Source: Kingella denitrificans ATCC 33394 (lineage in GTDB: Bacteria > Pseudomonadota > Gammaproteobacteria > Burkholderiales > Neisseriaceae). Taken from it: a stretch of 32,810 nt of DNA. The stretch is from contig NZ_GL870929.1 in NCBI RefSeq assembly GCF_000190695.1, forward strand, positions 2,079,052 through 2,111,861, read 5' to 3'. A program made the translations under genes and the position numbers. A model generated the notes under the pieces. It was given only the letters and a program-made list of their open reading frames with translations. It made no database searches and had not been told where the DNA came from. Positions 14,533 to 21,737 of this stretch are shown here, piece by piece (positions within the stretch are counted from its first letter, which is position 1; every line of letters begins with the position of its first letter).

Positions 14533-15159
14533 ATGAAAAATGTGGTGATTTTGATTTCAGGGCGCGGCAGCAATATGCAGTCGATTGTGAACGCGGAGAT
14601 TCCGAATGCGCGGATTGCCGCCGTGTTGTCGAACAATCCCGATGCGGCCGGTTTGGCGTGGGCGGTGGAGCGCGGCATTGCCACGGCGGCGTTGAACCAC
14701 AAAGATTTTGCCGACCGTGCCGCGTTCGACCGCGAAATGATGCGCCTGATTGACGGATTTGCCCCCGATTTGGTGGTGCTGGCCGGCTTCATGCGGATTT
14801 TAACGCCCGAATTCTGCGCGCATTACGAAGGGCGCTGCATCAATATTCATCCGTCGCTGCTGCCGGCGTTTACCGGCCTGCACACGCATCGGCGGGCGAT
14901 TGAGGAAGGCTGCCGCGTGGCAGGCTGCACCATTCATTTTGTGACGGCGGAGCTGGACAACGGCCCAATCATTGCGCAGGGCGTGGTGCCGATTCTGGAC
15001 GGCGATACGGAGGAGGCGCTGGCGGCGCGCGTGTTGTCGGTGGAACATGTGCTGTTCCCGCAGGCGGTGGCCGATTTTGTGTCAGGCAGCCTGCACATTG
15101 AGGGCAAGCGTGTGGTGAAAACGGCAGCGGCGGATGAGTCGCAACGGGTTTTGGCGTAG
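14533..15159 (+). CDS. purN: Phosphoribosylglycinamide formyltransferase PurN
   Basis: The 208-residue enzyme transfers a formyl group from 10-formyl-tetrahydrofolate to GAR, the third step of purine synthesis. It has the nucleotide loop SGRGSN (residues 9-14) and the active-site residues Asn104 and His106 (INIHPSLLPAF), plus Asp142 (AELDNGP). These match the E. coli positions shifted by two. AGGAA precedes the ATG at 14533. It is the third gene of the hydrolase-hpnC-purN string and is followed by a DUS-pair terminator. A near-DUS inside the gene encodes the SGSLH stretch near the end. Confidence 0.96.
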   Translation: MKNVVILISGRGSNMQSIVNAEIPNARIAAVLSNNPDAAGLAWAVERGIATAALNHKDFADRAAFDREMMRLIDGFAPDLVVLAGFMRILTPEFCAHYEGRCINIHPSLLPAFTGLHTHRRAIEEGCRVAGCTIHFVTAELDNGPIIAQGVVPILDGDTEEALAARVLSVEHVLFPQAVADFVSGSLHIEGKRVVKTAAADESQRVLA

Positions 15160-15171
15160 CCCCGATTGGGT

Positions 15172-15216
15172 AAAAAGCAGCCTGTACTTTGAAAAAGAAT
15201 GTGCAGGCTGCTTTTT
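15172..15216. terminator. Bidirectional DUS-pair terminator between purN and ppsA
   Basis: Bases 15172-15187 and 15201-15216 form 16-bp inverted arms. The left DUS is mutated (CCTGTAC instead of CCTGCAC), but the change still allows a G-U pair in the plus-strand RNA, so the hairpin survives while one uptake word is lost. It lies between convergent genes. Confidence 0.75.
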
Positions 15217-15299
15217 CATTGCCCGAAAAAAACCGCATTTGCCGTTGTCAGCAAATGCGGTTGTTAAAAAAACGATGGTTAATCAGGTGCAGGCTGCTT

Positions 15300-17696
15300 T
15301 TATGCCTTTGCCTCGCCCAGTTCTTTGGCCAGATACAGCCAAGTTTCCACCACGGTGTCGGGATTGAGCGAAATCGTTTCAATGCCTTCTTCGGTCAGCC
15401 ATTTGGCAAAATCGGGGTGGTCGGACGGGCCTTGGCCACAAATGCCGACATATTTGTTTTGCTTGCGGCAGGCGGAAATGGCCAGGTGCAGCATCACTTT
15501 CACGGCAGGATTGCGCTCGTCGAACGTGCCGGCAATCGAGCCGCCGCTGTCGCGGTCCACGCCCAGCGTCAGCTGCGTCATATCGTTTGAGCCGATGGAG
15601 AAGCCGTCAAAATATTTCAGGAACTGCTCGGCCAAAAGCGCGTTGCTCGGCACTTCGCACATCATAATCAGGCGCAAACCGTTTTTGCCGCGCTCCAAAC
15701 CGTTTTCTTTCAGGATGCGGATGACTTGTTCCGCCTCGCCCAGCGTACGCACAAACGGAATCATGATTTCCACATTGGTCAGCCCCATGGTGTCGCGCAC
15801 ATATTTCAAGGCTTTGCATTCCAGTGCAAACGCATCTTTGAAATCGTCGGACACATAACGCGCCGCGCCGCGGAAGCCCAGCATCGGGTTCTCTTCGTGC
15901 GGTTCGTACAGGTTGCCGCCCACCAGGCCGGCGTATTCGTTGGATTTGAAATCGGACATGCGCACGATGGCTTTGCGCGGATAAACCGAAGCGGCCAATG
16001 TGGCCACGCCCTCGGCGATTTTGTCCACATAAAAATCGGTCGGAGACGGATAACCGGCAATACGTTCGCGGATTTCGTCCTGCAAATCGCTGTCCAGTTT
16101 GTCGAATTCAATCAACGCTTTCGGGTGGATGCCGATTTGGCGGTTGATGATGAATTCCATGCGCGCCAAGCCGATGCCTTCGCTTGGGATATTGGTGAAC
16201 GAGAACGCCAATTCGGGGTTGCCCACGTTCATCATGATTTTCACGGGCGATTTGGGCATGTTGTCCAACGCCACTTCATCCACCGATACATTGAGCAGGC
16301 CTTGGTAAATCAGGCCGGTATCGCCCTCGGCGCATGACACGGTCACTTCCTGTCCTTCTTGCAGCACTTGGGAAGCGTTGCCGCAGCCTACAACGGCGGG
16401 AATGCCTAATTCGCGCGCAATAATCGCCGCGTGGCAGGTGCGTCCGCCGCGGTTGGTCACAATGGCTGCCGCGCGTTTCATCACGGGTTCCCAATCCGGG
16501 TCGGTCATGTCGGTAACCAGCACGTCGCCGGGCTGCACGATATCCATTTGCGAAGCGTCTTTCACCAGGCGCACGCGGCCTTGGCCGACTTTCTGGCCGA
16601 TGGCGCGGCCTTCGCACAATACGGTTTTGTTGCCGGAAATGGTGTAGCGGCGCAGGCTGCTTCCTTGTTCTTTTTCCTGCGATTTCACGGTTTCGGGGCG
16701 TGCCTGCAAAATATACAGCTTGCCGTCCAAGCCGTCGCGGCCCCATTCGATGTCCATCGGGCGGCCGTAGTGTTCTTCGATAATCAGCGCGTATTTCGCC
16801 AATTCGGTAATTTCTTCATTGGAAATGGAGAACTGCTTGCGTTCTTGTTCGGGGACATCCACCACCTGCACCGATTTTCCGGCTTGCGCGCTGTCGGTAA
16901 ACGTCATTTTGATGAGTTTGGAACCCATGGTTTTGCGCAAAATGGCGGGTTTGCCGGCGCGCAGGGTAGGTTTGTGTACATAAAATTCGTCTGGATTGAC
17001 CGCGCCCTGCACGACGGTTTCGCCCAAGCCGTAAGAAGCGGTGACGAACACAACATCTTCAAAGCCGCTTTCGGTGTCGATGGAGAACATCACGCCGGCC
17101 GCGCCGCTGTCGGAACGCACCATACGCTGAACGCCTGCCGACAACGCAACAATATCGTGCGCAAAGCCTTTATGCACACGATAGGAAATGGCGCGGTCGT
17201 TGTATAGCGAAGCGAATACATGGCGCATGGCTTCTTTCACATTCTCCAAGCCATTGATGTTCAGGAAGGTTTCCTGTTGCCCGGCAAAAGACGCATCGGG
17301 CAGGTCTTCTGCCGTTGCCGAAGAGCGCACGGCCACTGAAATTTGGTCGCTGCCTGCATCGGCCACCATTTTGTTCCACGCCGTTTCAATGTCGGCATCC
17401 AATTCGGCGGGGAACGGAGTCTCCAAAATCCATTGGCGGATTTCCTTGCCCACCCGTGCAAGCTCGGTAACGTCATTAACGTCCAAAGCGGCCAATGCCT
17501 GGGAAATGCGGTCGCTCAAGCCGTTGTGCGCCAGAAAGGTGCGGTAGGCTTCGGCGGTGGTGGCGAAACCGGTCGGTACACGCACGCCTTTTTCGGTCAG
17601 CTGGGAAATCATCTCGCCCAAAGAAGCGTTTTTACCCCCTACGCTTTCCACATCGGTCATGCGTAGATTTTCAAACCAAATAACGTTTTGAGACAT
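15300..17696 (-). CDS. ppsA: Phosphoenolpyruvate synthase
   Basis: The 798-residue enzyme makes phosphoenolpyruvate from pyruvate and ATP for gluconeogenesis. The order is an N-terminal ATP-grasp domain (VGGKNASLGEM, then SVAVRSSATAEDLP near 120-133), the phosphohistidine domain with GGRTCHAAI (His422), and the C-terminal TIM-barrel ending with CGQGPSDHPDFA. Length is typical. The ATG at 17696 is preceded by AAGGA. A DUS (15288-15299) abuts the stop codon. In Neisseria I recall the regulator ppsR near ppsA, but it is not here. The next gene upstream is divergent and unrelated. Confidence 0.97.
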   Translation of the reverse strand: MSQNVIWFENLRMTDVESVGGKNASLGEMISQLTEKGVRVPTGFATTAEAYRTFLAHNGLSDRISQALAALDVNDVTELARVGKEIRQWILETPFPAELDADIETAWNKMVADAGSDQISVAVRSSATAEDLPDASFAGQQETFLNINGLENVKEAMRHVFASLYNDRAISYRVHKGFAHDIVALSAGVQRMVRSDSGAAGVMFSIDTESGFEDVVFVTASYGLGETVVQGAVNPDEFYVHKPTLRAGKPAILRKTMGSKLIKMTFTDSAQAGKSVQVVDVPEQERKQFSISNEEITELAKYALIIEEHYGRPMDIEWGRDGLDGKLYILQARPETVKSQEKEQGSSLRRYTISGNKTVLCEGRAIGQKVGQGRVRLVKDASQMDIVQPGDVLVTDMTDPDWEPVMKRAAAIVTNRGGRTCHAAIIARELGIPAVVGCGNASQVLQEGQEVTVSCAEGDTGLIYQGLLNVSVDEVALDNMPKSPVKIMMNVGNPELAFSFTNIPSEGIGLARMEFIINRQIGIHPKALIEFDKLDSDLQDEIRERIAGYPSPTDFYVDKIAEGVATLAASVYPRKAIVRMSDFKSNEYAGLVGGNLYEPHEENPMLGFRGAARYVSDDFKDAFALECKALKYVRDTMGLTNVEIMIPFVRTLGEAEQVIRILKENGLERGKNGLRLIMMCEVPSNALLAEQFLKYFDGFSIGSNDMTQLTLGVDRDSGGSIAGTFDERNPAVKVMLHLAISACRKQNKYVGICGQGPSDHPDFAKWLTEEGIETISLNPDTVVETWLYLAKELGEAKA

Positions 17697-18059
17697 GTGA
17701 TTACGTCCTTAAAGAGAGTGGGAAATGAAGAAAATGCTTTAAATATGCGGTTGGGTAACCTTGCGTTAATCTATTTTAACGTTTGTCGGCAGCCGTGTCA
17801 TGTGTTTTATGCGTGGAAACACGCAGGCAGCCTGCACTTTTACCATGTAATCTTGTGAAATTTTAATGTGTTTCTTATCTGATTTTAACGATTTTGGCAG
17901 GCTGCAATCGTCTTGAAAATGGGAAAGCCGGCATATTTTATGTGTTTTTGCGTTTAAATCAACAGGAATTTGCCTGAATAATGTGTAAAAAATATTGTTG
18001 TAGTCTGATGTAGTATTGCGTATTTTGGGTACAATAGCGGTTTTTTGCGAGGACAAAGA
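17697..18059. other. Intergenic region between ppsA and the 117-residue gene
   Basis: This 363-base AT-rich gap separates divergent genes and holds no convincing coding frame. It contains a DUS variant (GGCAGCCTGCA near 17825), a small CGTTAA/TTAACG inverted repeat near 17764-17781, and possible promoter elements for both sides. A TACAAT lies at 18030-18035, upstream of the plus-strand gene. I see no recognised operator or RNA gene. Confidence 0.6.
18030..18035 (+). promoter_or_regulatory. Putative -10 element for the 117-residue gene
   Basis: TACAAT lies 25 bases upstream of the ATG at 18060 and just before the GAGG ribosome binding site. No good -35 element is seen at the right spacing, so this is tentative. 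Confidence 0.4.
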
Positions 18060-18413
18060 ATGTTTTTTGTGGACAGAATGGCGGCGGTATTGAAGCCGAC
18101 CGATGTGTTTTTGGCATGGTTGCAACAGTATGACGAGGATTTTGCGGATTTGACGTTGGCGCAACTGCGCGCGAATTGCAGCGTGTTCCTGCTGCCGGTG
18201 TTTGAAATGCCGGAAGAGGCGGTGGCTTATGTGGGCGAGCGGTATCGCGCTTTGTTTGCGGCGGAACTGGCTTCTTGGTCGGTTGACGAGGCGGATTTCC
18301 CGCAGCCGTTTGATTTGGCGCAGTTTTGGTCGTTTTTCGAGCTGGAAATTCACGATATGGTGTTGGATTTGGAAGAGGCGCAATGGCAAGGCAGTGCCGT
18401 GATGGACGAGTAA
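18060..18413 (+). CDS. Conserved protein of unknown function (117 residues)
   Basis: The sequence resembles an acidic family of conserved proteins I recall in beta- and gammaproteobacteria, which open FVDRxxxxxKP and end with an EIHxxVxDLxEA-like stretch. Here these appear as FVDRMAAVLKP and EIHDMVLDLEEA. It is rich in Asp, Glu, Phe and Trp and has no signal peptide or membrane segment, so it is probably cytosolic. Its function is not known to me. I chose the ATG at 18060 with GAGGA upstream; an alternative TTG at 18045 would place the ribosome site inside the gene. It overlaps the following membrane-protein gene by about 30 bases, suggesting an operon. Confidence 0.8.
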   Translation: MFFVDRMAAVLKPTDVFLAWLQQYDEDFADLTLAQLRANCSVFLLPVFEMPEEAVAYVGERYRALFAAELASWSVDEADFPQPFDLAQFWSFFELEIHDMVLDLEEAQWQGSAVMDE

Positions 18414-18802
18414 TCCCGGTGCGTGTTTCGCGCTGGCGGCGCGTGCTGGTCGGCGTGTTGTGCGCGGCGTATGCGGCGGCGGTTTTGTGCTACTGGGAAT
18501 GGTCGTGGGTGCAGGCTGCTTTGCTGCTGGCCGGTGCGGCGGCAGGTGTTTGGGCGATGCTTCTGCCGCATGATGTTTCGGAACTGGTGCTGGAAGACAA
18601 GGGTGTGGCTTATGTGCGCTACCGCGGGCAAAAGCAGCCTGCACGATTGGGCGCAGGCTGCCTGATGGTGCCGCGTTGGGCGTGTTTGTCGTGGCAGTTG
18701 GACGGCGGCGGTTCGGTGGCGCAGGTGTTGCTGCCGGACAGTTTGTCGGCGGAAGATTGGCGCTTCTTTTATGTGTGGGCGCAGCTTTGGCAGAAAGATT
18801 AA
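18383..18802 (+). CDS. YgfX-like small membrane protein
   Basis: The protein has a basic N-terminus, two adjacent membrane segments (about residues 22-58, LVGVLCAAYAAAVL and ALLLAGAAAGVWAMLL) and a cytoplasmic domain ending VLLPDSLSAEDWRFFYVWAQL. That ending resembles YgfX (CptA) proteins, which act with SdhE in gammaproteobacteria. No sdhE is adjacent here. The start is uncertain: ATG at 18383 overlaps the previous gene by 31 bases, while GTG at 18419 follows it and would give a shorter N-terminus. Two in-frame DUS copies (18510 and 18632) lie in the gene. The YgfX call rests on pattern only. Confidence 0.6.
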   Translation: MARQCRDGRVIPVRVSRWRRVLVGVLCAAYAAAVLCYWEWSWVQAALLLAGAAAGVWAMLLPHDVSELVLEDKGVAYVRYRGQKQPARLGAGCLMVPRWACLSWQLDGGGSVAQVLLPDSLSAEDWRFFYVWAQLWQKD

Positions 18803-18854
18803 GTATAAACAGATGGTTATATGGAAATTTGTAGCCAAAAAAAGAAAAAACGTT

Positions 18855-18860
18855 TATAAT
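18855..18860 (+). promoter_or_regulatory. Consensus -10 element upstream of sspA
   Basis: A perfect TATAAT lies 74 bases upstream of the sspA start. Possible -35 elements are TAGCCA (18832-18837, 17-base spacing) or TTGTAG (18829-18834, 20-base spacing). Transcription would begin near 18867. Confidence 0.65.
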
Positions 18861-18876
18861 TCAGCCCCATCGATTT

Positions 18877-18916
18877 TGCACGGCGCTGTTGAAAAGCAGC
18901 CTGCACTGTTTTTTTT
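18877..18916 (+). terminator. Hairpin plus T8 in the sspA leader (possible attenuator)
   Basis: TGCA-GGC-TG (within 18877-18888) can pair with CA-GCC-TGCA (18897-18905), with small bulges, and is followed after three bases by eight T residues (18909-18916). The 3' arm is a DUS. It lies downstream of the TATAAT element and before the sspA ribosome site, so it could be an attenuator or the terminator of the upstream pair of genes. Confidence 0.45.
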
Positions 18917-18933
18917 GAAAAGGAAATCCCATC

Positions 18934-19539
18934 ATGATGGTTCTGTATTCCGGAATTACCTGCCCGTTCAGCCACCGTTGCCGTTTCGTTTTGTTTGAAA
19001 AAGGCATGGACTTTACGATTAAAGACATCGATGTGTTCAACAAGCCCGAAGATTTGGCGGTGATGAACCCGTATAACGAAGTGCCGGTGCTGGTGGAACG
19101 CGATTTGGTGCTGTACGAATCCAATATCATCAACGAATATATCGACGAACGCTTCCCACACCCGCAGCTCATGCCGGCCGACCCGGTGATGCGCGGCCGC
19201 GGCCGTTTGGTGTTGCACCGTTTGGAAAAAGAGCTGTTTGTCCATGTGAAAACATTGGAAAACCCGTCTTCCACCGCCAAAATGCAGGCTGCCGCGCGCG
19301 AAGCGATTGCCAGCGGTTTGACTATGATTGCCCCCGCATTTGCCAAAAACAAATATGTTTTGGGTGACGACTTTTCCATGATTGACGTGGCGCTGGCACC
19401 GCTGCTGTGGCGCTTGGACCATTACGACATCAAATTGGGCAAGGCCGCCGCGCCGATTTTGAAATCCGCCGAGCGCATTTTCCAACGCCAAGCCTTTATC
19501 GACGCGCTCACGCCGGCCGAAAAAGCGATGCGCCGCTAA
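18934..19539 (+). CDS. sspA: Stringent starvation protein A
   Basis: The 201-residue protein has the glutathione S-transferase fold. The N-terminal thioredoxin-like part has SGITCPFSHRCRFVLFEKG, PYNEVPVLVERDLVLYESNII and then NEYIDERFPHP. The C-terminal part is all-helical. SspA binds RNA polymerase and affects expression under stress, and it lacks ordinary GST activity. The ATG at 18934 follows AGGAA; a second ATG directly follows. It is immediately followed by sspB (36 bases), a pairing known from many proteobacteria. A leader hairpin with T8 lies upstream. Confidence 0.95.
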   Translation: MMVLYSGITCPFSHRCRFVLFEKGMDFTIKDIDVFNKPEDLAVMNPYNEVPVLVERDLVLYESNIINEYIDERFPHPQLMPADPVMRGRGRLVLHRLEKELFVHVKTLENPSSTAKMQAAAREAIASGLTMIAPAFAKNKYVLGDDFSMIDVALAPLLWRLDHYDIKLGKAAAPILKSAERIFQRQAFIDALTPAEKAMRR

Positions 19540-19575
19540 CGGCAAAGTGCAGGCTGCTTTTGCTTGGGAGATGAT

Positions 19576-20010
19576 ATGGACACAGCGAATATTTCCACCA
19601 AACCCTATCTGATTCGCGCCTTATACGAATGGTGTTTGGACAGCGGTTGCACGCCGCATCTGGCGGTTTGGGTGAACGAGCACACGCGCGTGCCGGCGCA
19701 ATATGTGCAGGACAATCAGATTGTCTTGAGCATCAGTCCGTCCGCCACCAAAGATTTGACGATTGACAACGAATGGATTCATTTCCATGCGCGCTTTGCC
19801 GGCGTGTCGCACGAAATCTGGATTCCGGTCGGCCATGTGTTGGGCATTTTCGCCAAAGAAACCGGCCAGGGTATGGGCTTTGAAGTGGAAGAATGGCAGC
19901 CGGACGAGTCTGCTGAAGCCGCATCCGCAGCCGCGCCCGAATCGGCGGAAACCGACCCGAATGACGGCGGAACGGCCAAAGTGGTTAAATTCCGCCCGAA
20001 TCGCGGATAA
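19576..20010 (+). CDS. sspB: ClpXP protease specificity-enhancing factor SspB
   Basis: The 144-residue protein has the SspB core: KPYLIRALYEWCLDSGCTPHLAV, VLSISPSATKDL, and FHARFAGVSHEIWIPVGHVLGIFAKETGQG. An acidic, flexible Ala/Glu/Pro tail follows and ends in VVKFRPNRG, the expected ClpX-tethering end. SspB delivers ssrA-tagged proteins to ClpXP. GGGAG precedes the ATG at 19576; a TTG at 19564 overlaps that site and is unlikely. A DUS lies between sspA and sspB (19548-19559). Confidence 0.95.
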   Translation: MDTANISTKPYLIRALYEWCLDSGCTPHLAVWVNEHTRVPAQYVQDNQIVLSISPSATKDLTIDNEWIHFHARFAGVSHEIWIPVGHVLGIFAKETGQGMGFEVEEWQPDESAEAASAAAPESAETDPNDGGTAKVVKFRPNRG

Positions 20011-20086
20011 AGTGCTATCATGCGCCATCGGTGGGCGAGAGCCGTACTGACAAAACGATTAACCAGCCATGATGAAGGAGCAGGCA

Positions 20087-20209
20087 ATGAAAAAATATAT
20101 TTTATTGAGCATTTGCGCATTAACACTGGCGGCATGTGCCGGCACATCCGGCGGCGCACACAACCAAATGTACGGCGAATTGAAAGGCGGTGCTGAAGTT
20201 ACCCGCTAA
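20087..20209 (+). CDS. 40-residue putative lipoprotein
   Basis: This short gene was translated by hand. It begins with two lysines and a hydrophobic stretch and has lipobox LAAC with Cys17. The mature peptide is only 24 residues, containing Gly-rich AGTSGGAH and a GELKGGAEVTR end. The ATG is preceded by a strong GGAG site. It resembles small lipoproteins found next to metabolic genes in Neisseriaceae, but I cannot assign a function. It follows sspB by 76 bases and is followed by a DUS-pair terminator, so it may be on the sspAB transcript. Confidence 0.75.
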   Translation: MKKYILLSICALTLAACAGTSGGAHNQMYGELKGGAEVTR

Positions 20210-20223
20210 TCGCGCAACATTGA

Positions 20224-20268
20224 AAAAAGCAGCCTGCACTTCCCATTTCGGGGTGCAGGCTGCTTTTT
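20224..20268. terminator. Bidirectional DUS-pair terminator between lipoprotein and efp
   Basis: Bases 20224-20239 and 20253-20268 form perfect 16-bp inverted arms with outer A and T runs, a classic intrinsic terminator shape on both strands. It lies between convergent genes. Confidence 0.85.
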
Positions 20269-20288
20269 AACGGTATGAGCAATACGGA

Positions 20289-20849
20289 TTACGCGCGTTT
20301 GCGGAATTCGCCGGTGCGGGTATCGATTTCGATTTTGTCGCCGTTTTCCACGTAAGACATCACTTGGATTTCGGTGCCGCCAACCAAGCGCGCGGTTTTC
20401 ATCACTTTACCGGAAGTGTCGCCTTTCACCGCAGGCTCGGTGTATTCCACTTCGCGCACGATGATGGTGGGCAGTTCCACGGAAATCGGGTTGCCTTCGT
20501 AGAAGGTTACTTCGCAGTCGTCGTCCATGCCGTCCACGATGAATTTCAGCGCGTCGCCGATGTTGTCGGCTTCGATTTCGTATTGGTTGAATTCATCATC
20601 CATGAACACATACATTGGGTCGGCAAAATAGCTGTATTTGCAGTTTTTGCGGTTCAGGACGACAACGTCGAATTTGTCGTCTGCTTTCACGATGGTTTCG
20701 CTGTTCGCGCCGGTGAGCAGGTTTTTCAGTTTCATGGAAACTTTGGCAGAAGAGCGGCCGCCTTTGATGTATTCGGTTTTTTGCACCACCATAGGGTCGT
20801 TGCCAATCATAAATACGTTGCCGGCGCGTAATTCTTGTGCGGTTTTCAT
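20289..20849 (-). CDS. efp: Elongation factor P (Arg32 type)
   Basis: The 186-residue protein has the three-domain EF-P layout. EF-P relieves ribosome stalling at polyproline. The loop tip is YIKGGRSSAK, placing Arg32 where E. coli has a modified lysine. This is the class in which the arginine is rhamnosylated by EarP using dTDP-rhamnose. No earP is in the window, although I recall it lying next to efp in some neisserial genomes. The ATG at 20849 was chosen because the product then begins MKTAQELRAGNV, as in the family. A perfect hairpin sits 32 bases upstream of the start. Confidence 0.97.
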   Translation of the reverse strand: MKTAQELRAGNVFMIGNDPMVVQKTEYIKGGRSSAKVSMKLKNLLTGANSETIVKADDKFDVVVLNRKNCKYSYFADPMYVFMDDEFNQYEIEADNIGDALKFIVDGMDDDCEVTFYEGNPISVELPTIIVREVEYTEPAVKGDTSGKVMKTARLVGGTEIQVMSYVENGDKIEIDTRTGEFRKRA

Positions 20850-20880
20850 AGGGTTTCTCTTTCGTTGCGTTAAATATAAA

Positions 20881-20908
20881 ACGCGGCATTTTAGCGTAAA
20901 TGCCGCGT
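20881..20908 (-). promoter_or_regulatory. Perfect 11-bp hairpin in the efp leader
   Basis: ACGCGGCATTT (20881-20891) and AAATGCCGCGT (20898-20908) are perfect inverted arms with a 6-base loop. It lies between the usp terminator and the efp start, and on the minus strand is followed by TTTATATTT. It may stabilise the 5' end, act as an attenuator, or bind a regulator. Confidence 0.6.
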
Positions 20909-20936
20909 GTAATAAAGTTTTATGTGAAAAATAAGC

Positions 20937-20966
20937 AAAAAAAAGCACCTATCAAAGGATAGGTGC
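20937..20966 (-). terminator. Rho-independent terminator of usp
   Basis: Bases 20945-20953 and 20958-20966 form a perfect 9-bp stem (GCACCTATC / GATAGGTGC) with a 4-base loop. On the minus strand eight T residues follow (20937-20944). It lies downstream of the universal stress protein gene and does not use DUS words. Confidence 0.85.
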
Positions 20967-21142
20967 AAAAATCTACAAAGGAGAAATAGAGGAGAAATAT
21001 TCCACTGCTGTGCAACGGAATGAGCGCATTATGTACTTTTATTTCATGCTTGTCAAACAATTCGCTGAAATAATTGTGTAAAATTACGTCAATGTTGCGA
21101 ATTAGTCTAATTTTCCGTAGTAATGTTTCTCTGCTGCGCGCA

Positions 21143-21616
21143 TTATTCGGCGGCTTCTTCCGAAGATTGGCTGCGGATGACGAGCAGCGGCAAGTGGCTT
21201 TGGCGCATCACGGTTTCGGCAAAGCTGCCCATCAGCAGGTGCATCAGGCCCGTGCGGCCGTGTGTGCCGATGACGATTAAATCGGCGCCTTGCGCATCGG
21301 CATAATCCACCAGTTCTTGCGCCATTTCTTTTTCGCCGCGCGTGGCCACCAAGAGGTGGGTTTCCACGTGCTGCACGCCTTCGTTGCGCGCCATCAGGCT
21401 GGCTTCCGCCAACACTTCGTTGCCACTGGATACGGCGGCTTCTTCATAGCTGTCGTGCTGTAAAAATTCAGGGGCCAAGGTCATGTATTCGCCGGGGTTG
21501 GCCACGGTGAGCAGGGTCAATTTGGCGTTGCCGGCATTGGCCAAAACGGCGGCGTGTTTGAGTGCGTTCAGGGAAGTATTGCTGCCGTCCACGGCAACGA
21601 CGATATGGTGATACAT
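21143..21616 (-). CDS. Universal stress protein (UspA family)
   Basis: The 157-residue protein has the UspA fold: a first strand IVVAVDGSNTS, and the ATP-binding motif IGTHGRTGLMHLLMGSFAE matching G-x2-G-x9-G-S. The ATP-binding type is therefore likely. It probably acts in the cytosol under stress, and the exact role is not known. I chose the ATG at 21616, with GGAGA upstream; an upstream frame is the shadow of the intergenic DUS. It is divergent from tcdA, sharing a 121-base promoter region, and has its own terminator. Confidence 0.93.
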   Translation of the reverse strand: MYHHIVVAVDGSNTSLNALKHAAVLANAGNAKLTLLTVANPGEYMTLAPEFLQHDSYEEAAVSSGNEVLAEASLMARNEGVQHVETHLLVATRGEKEMAQELVDYADAQGADLIVIGTHGRTGLMHLLMGSFAETVMRQSHLPLLVIRSQSSEEAAE

Positions 21617-21645
21617 AAACAGCTCTCCTTTCCGGTTGGGGTGAA

Positions 21646-21661
21646 ACAGGCTGATGCCTGT
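21646..21661. promoter_or_regulatory. Palindrome in the usp/tcdA divergent promoter region
   Basis: ACAGGC-TGAT-GCCTGT has perfect 6-bp arms. It lies about ten bases upstream of a TATAAT (21671-21676) reading towards tcdA, overlapping where the -35 should be. It could be an operator; no regulator is recognised. Confidence 0.4.
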
Positions 21662-21670
21662 GCTTTGTAG

Positions 21671-21676
21671 TATAAT
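21671..21676 (+). promoter_or_regulatory. Consensus -10 element for tcdA
   Basis: A perfect TATAAT lies 62 bases upstream of the tcdA start. No good -35 element is visible at 16-18 bases, but a palindrome covers that position, so an activator may be used. Confidence 0.5.
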
Positions 21677-21737
21677 CCAACTGAGTCGGTTTGTCGGCTT
21701 TTTTCTGTGGGTGCAGGCTGCTTTTTGAGGAATACGG

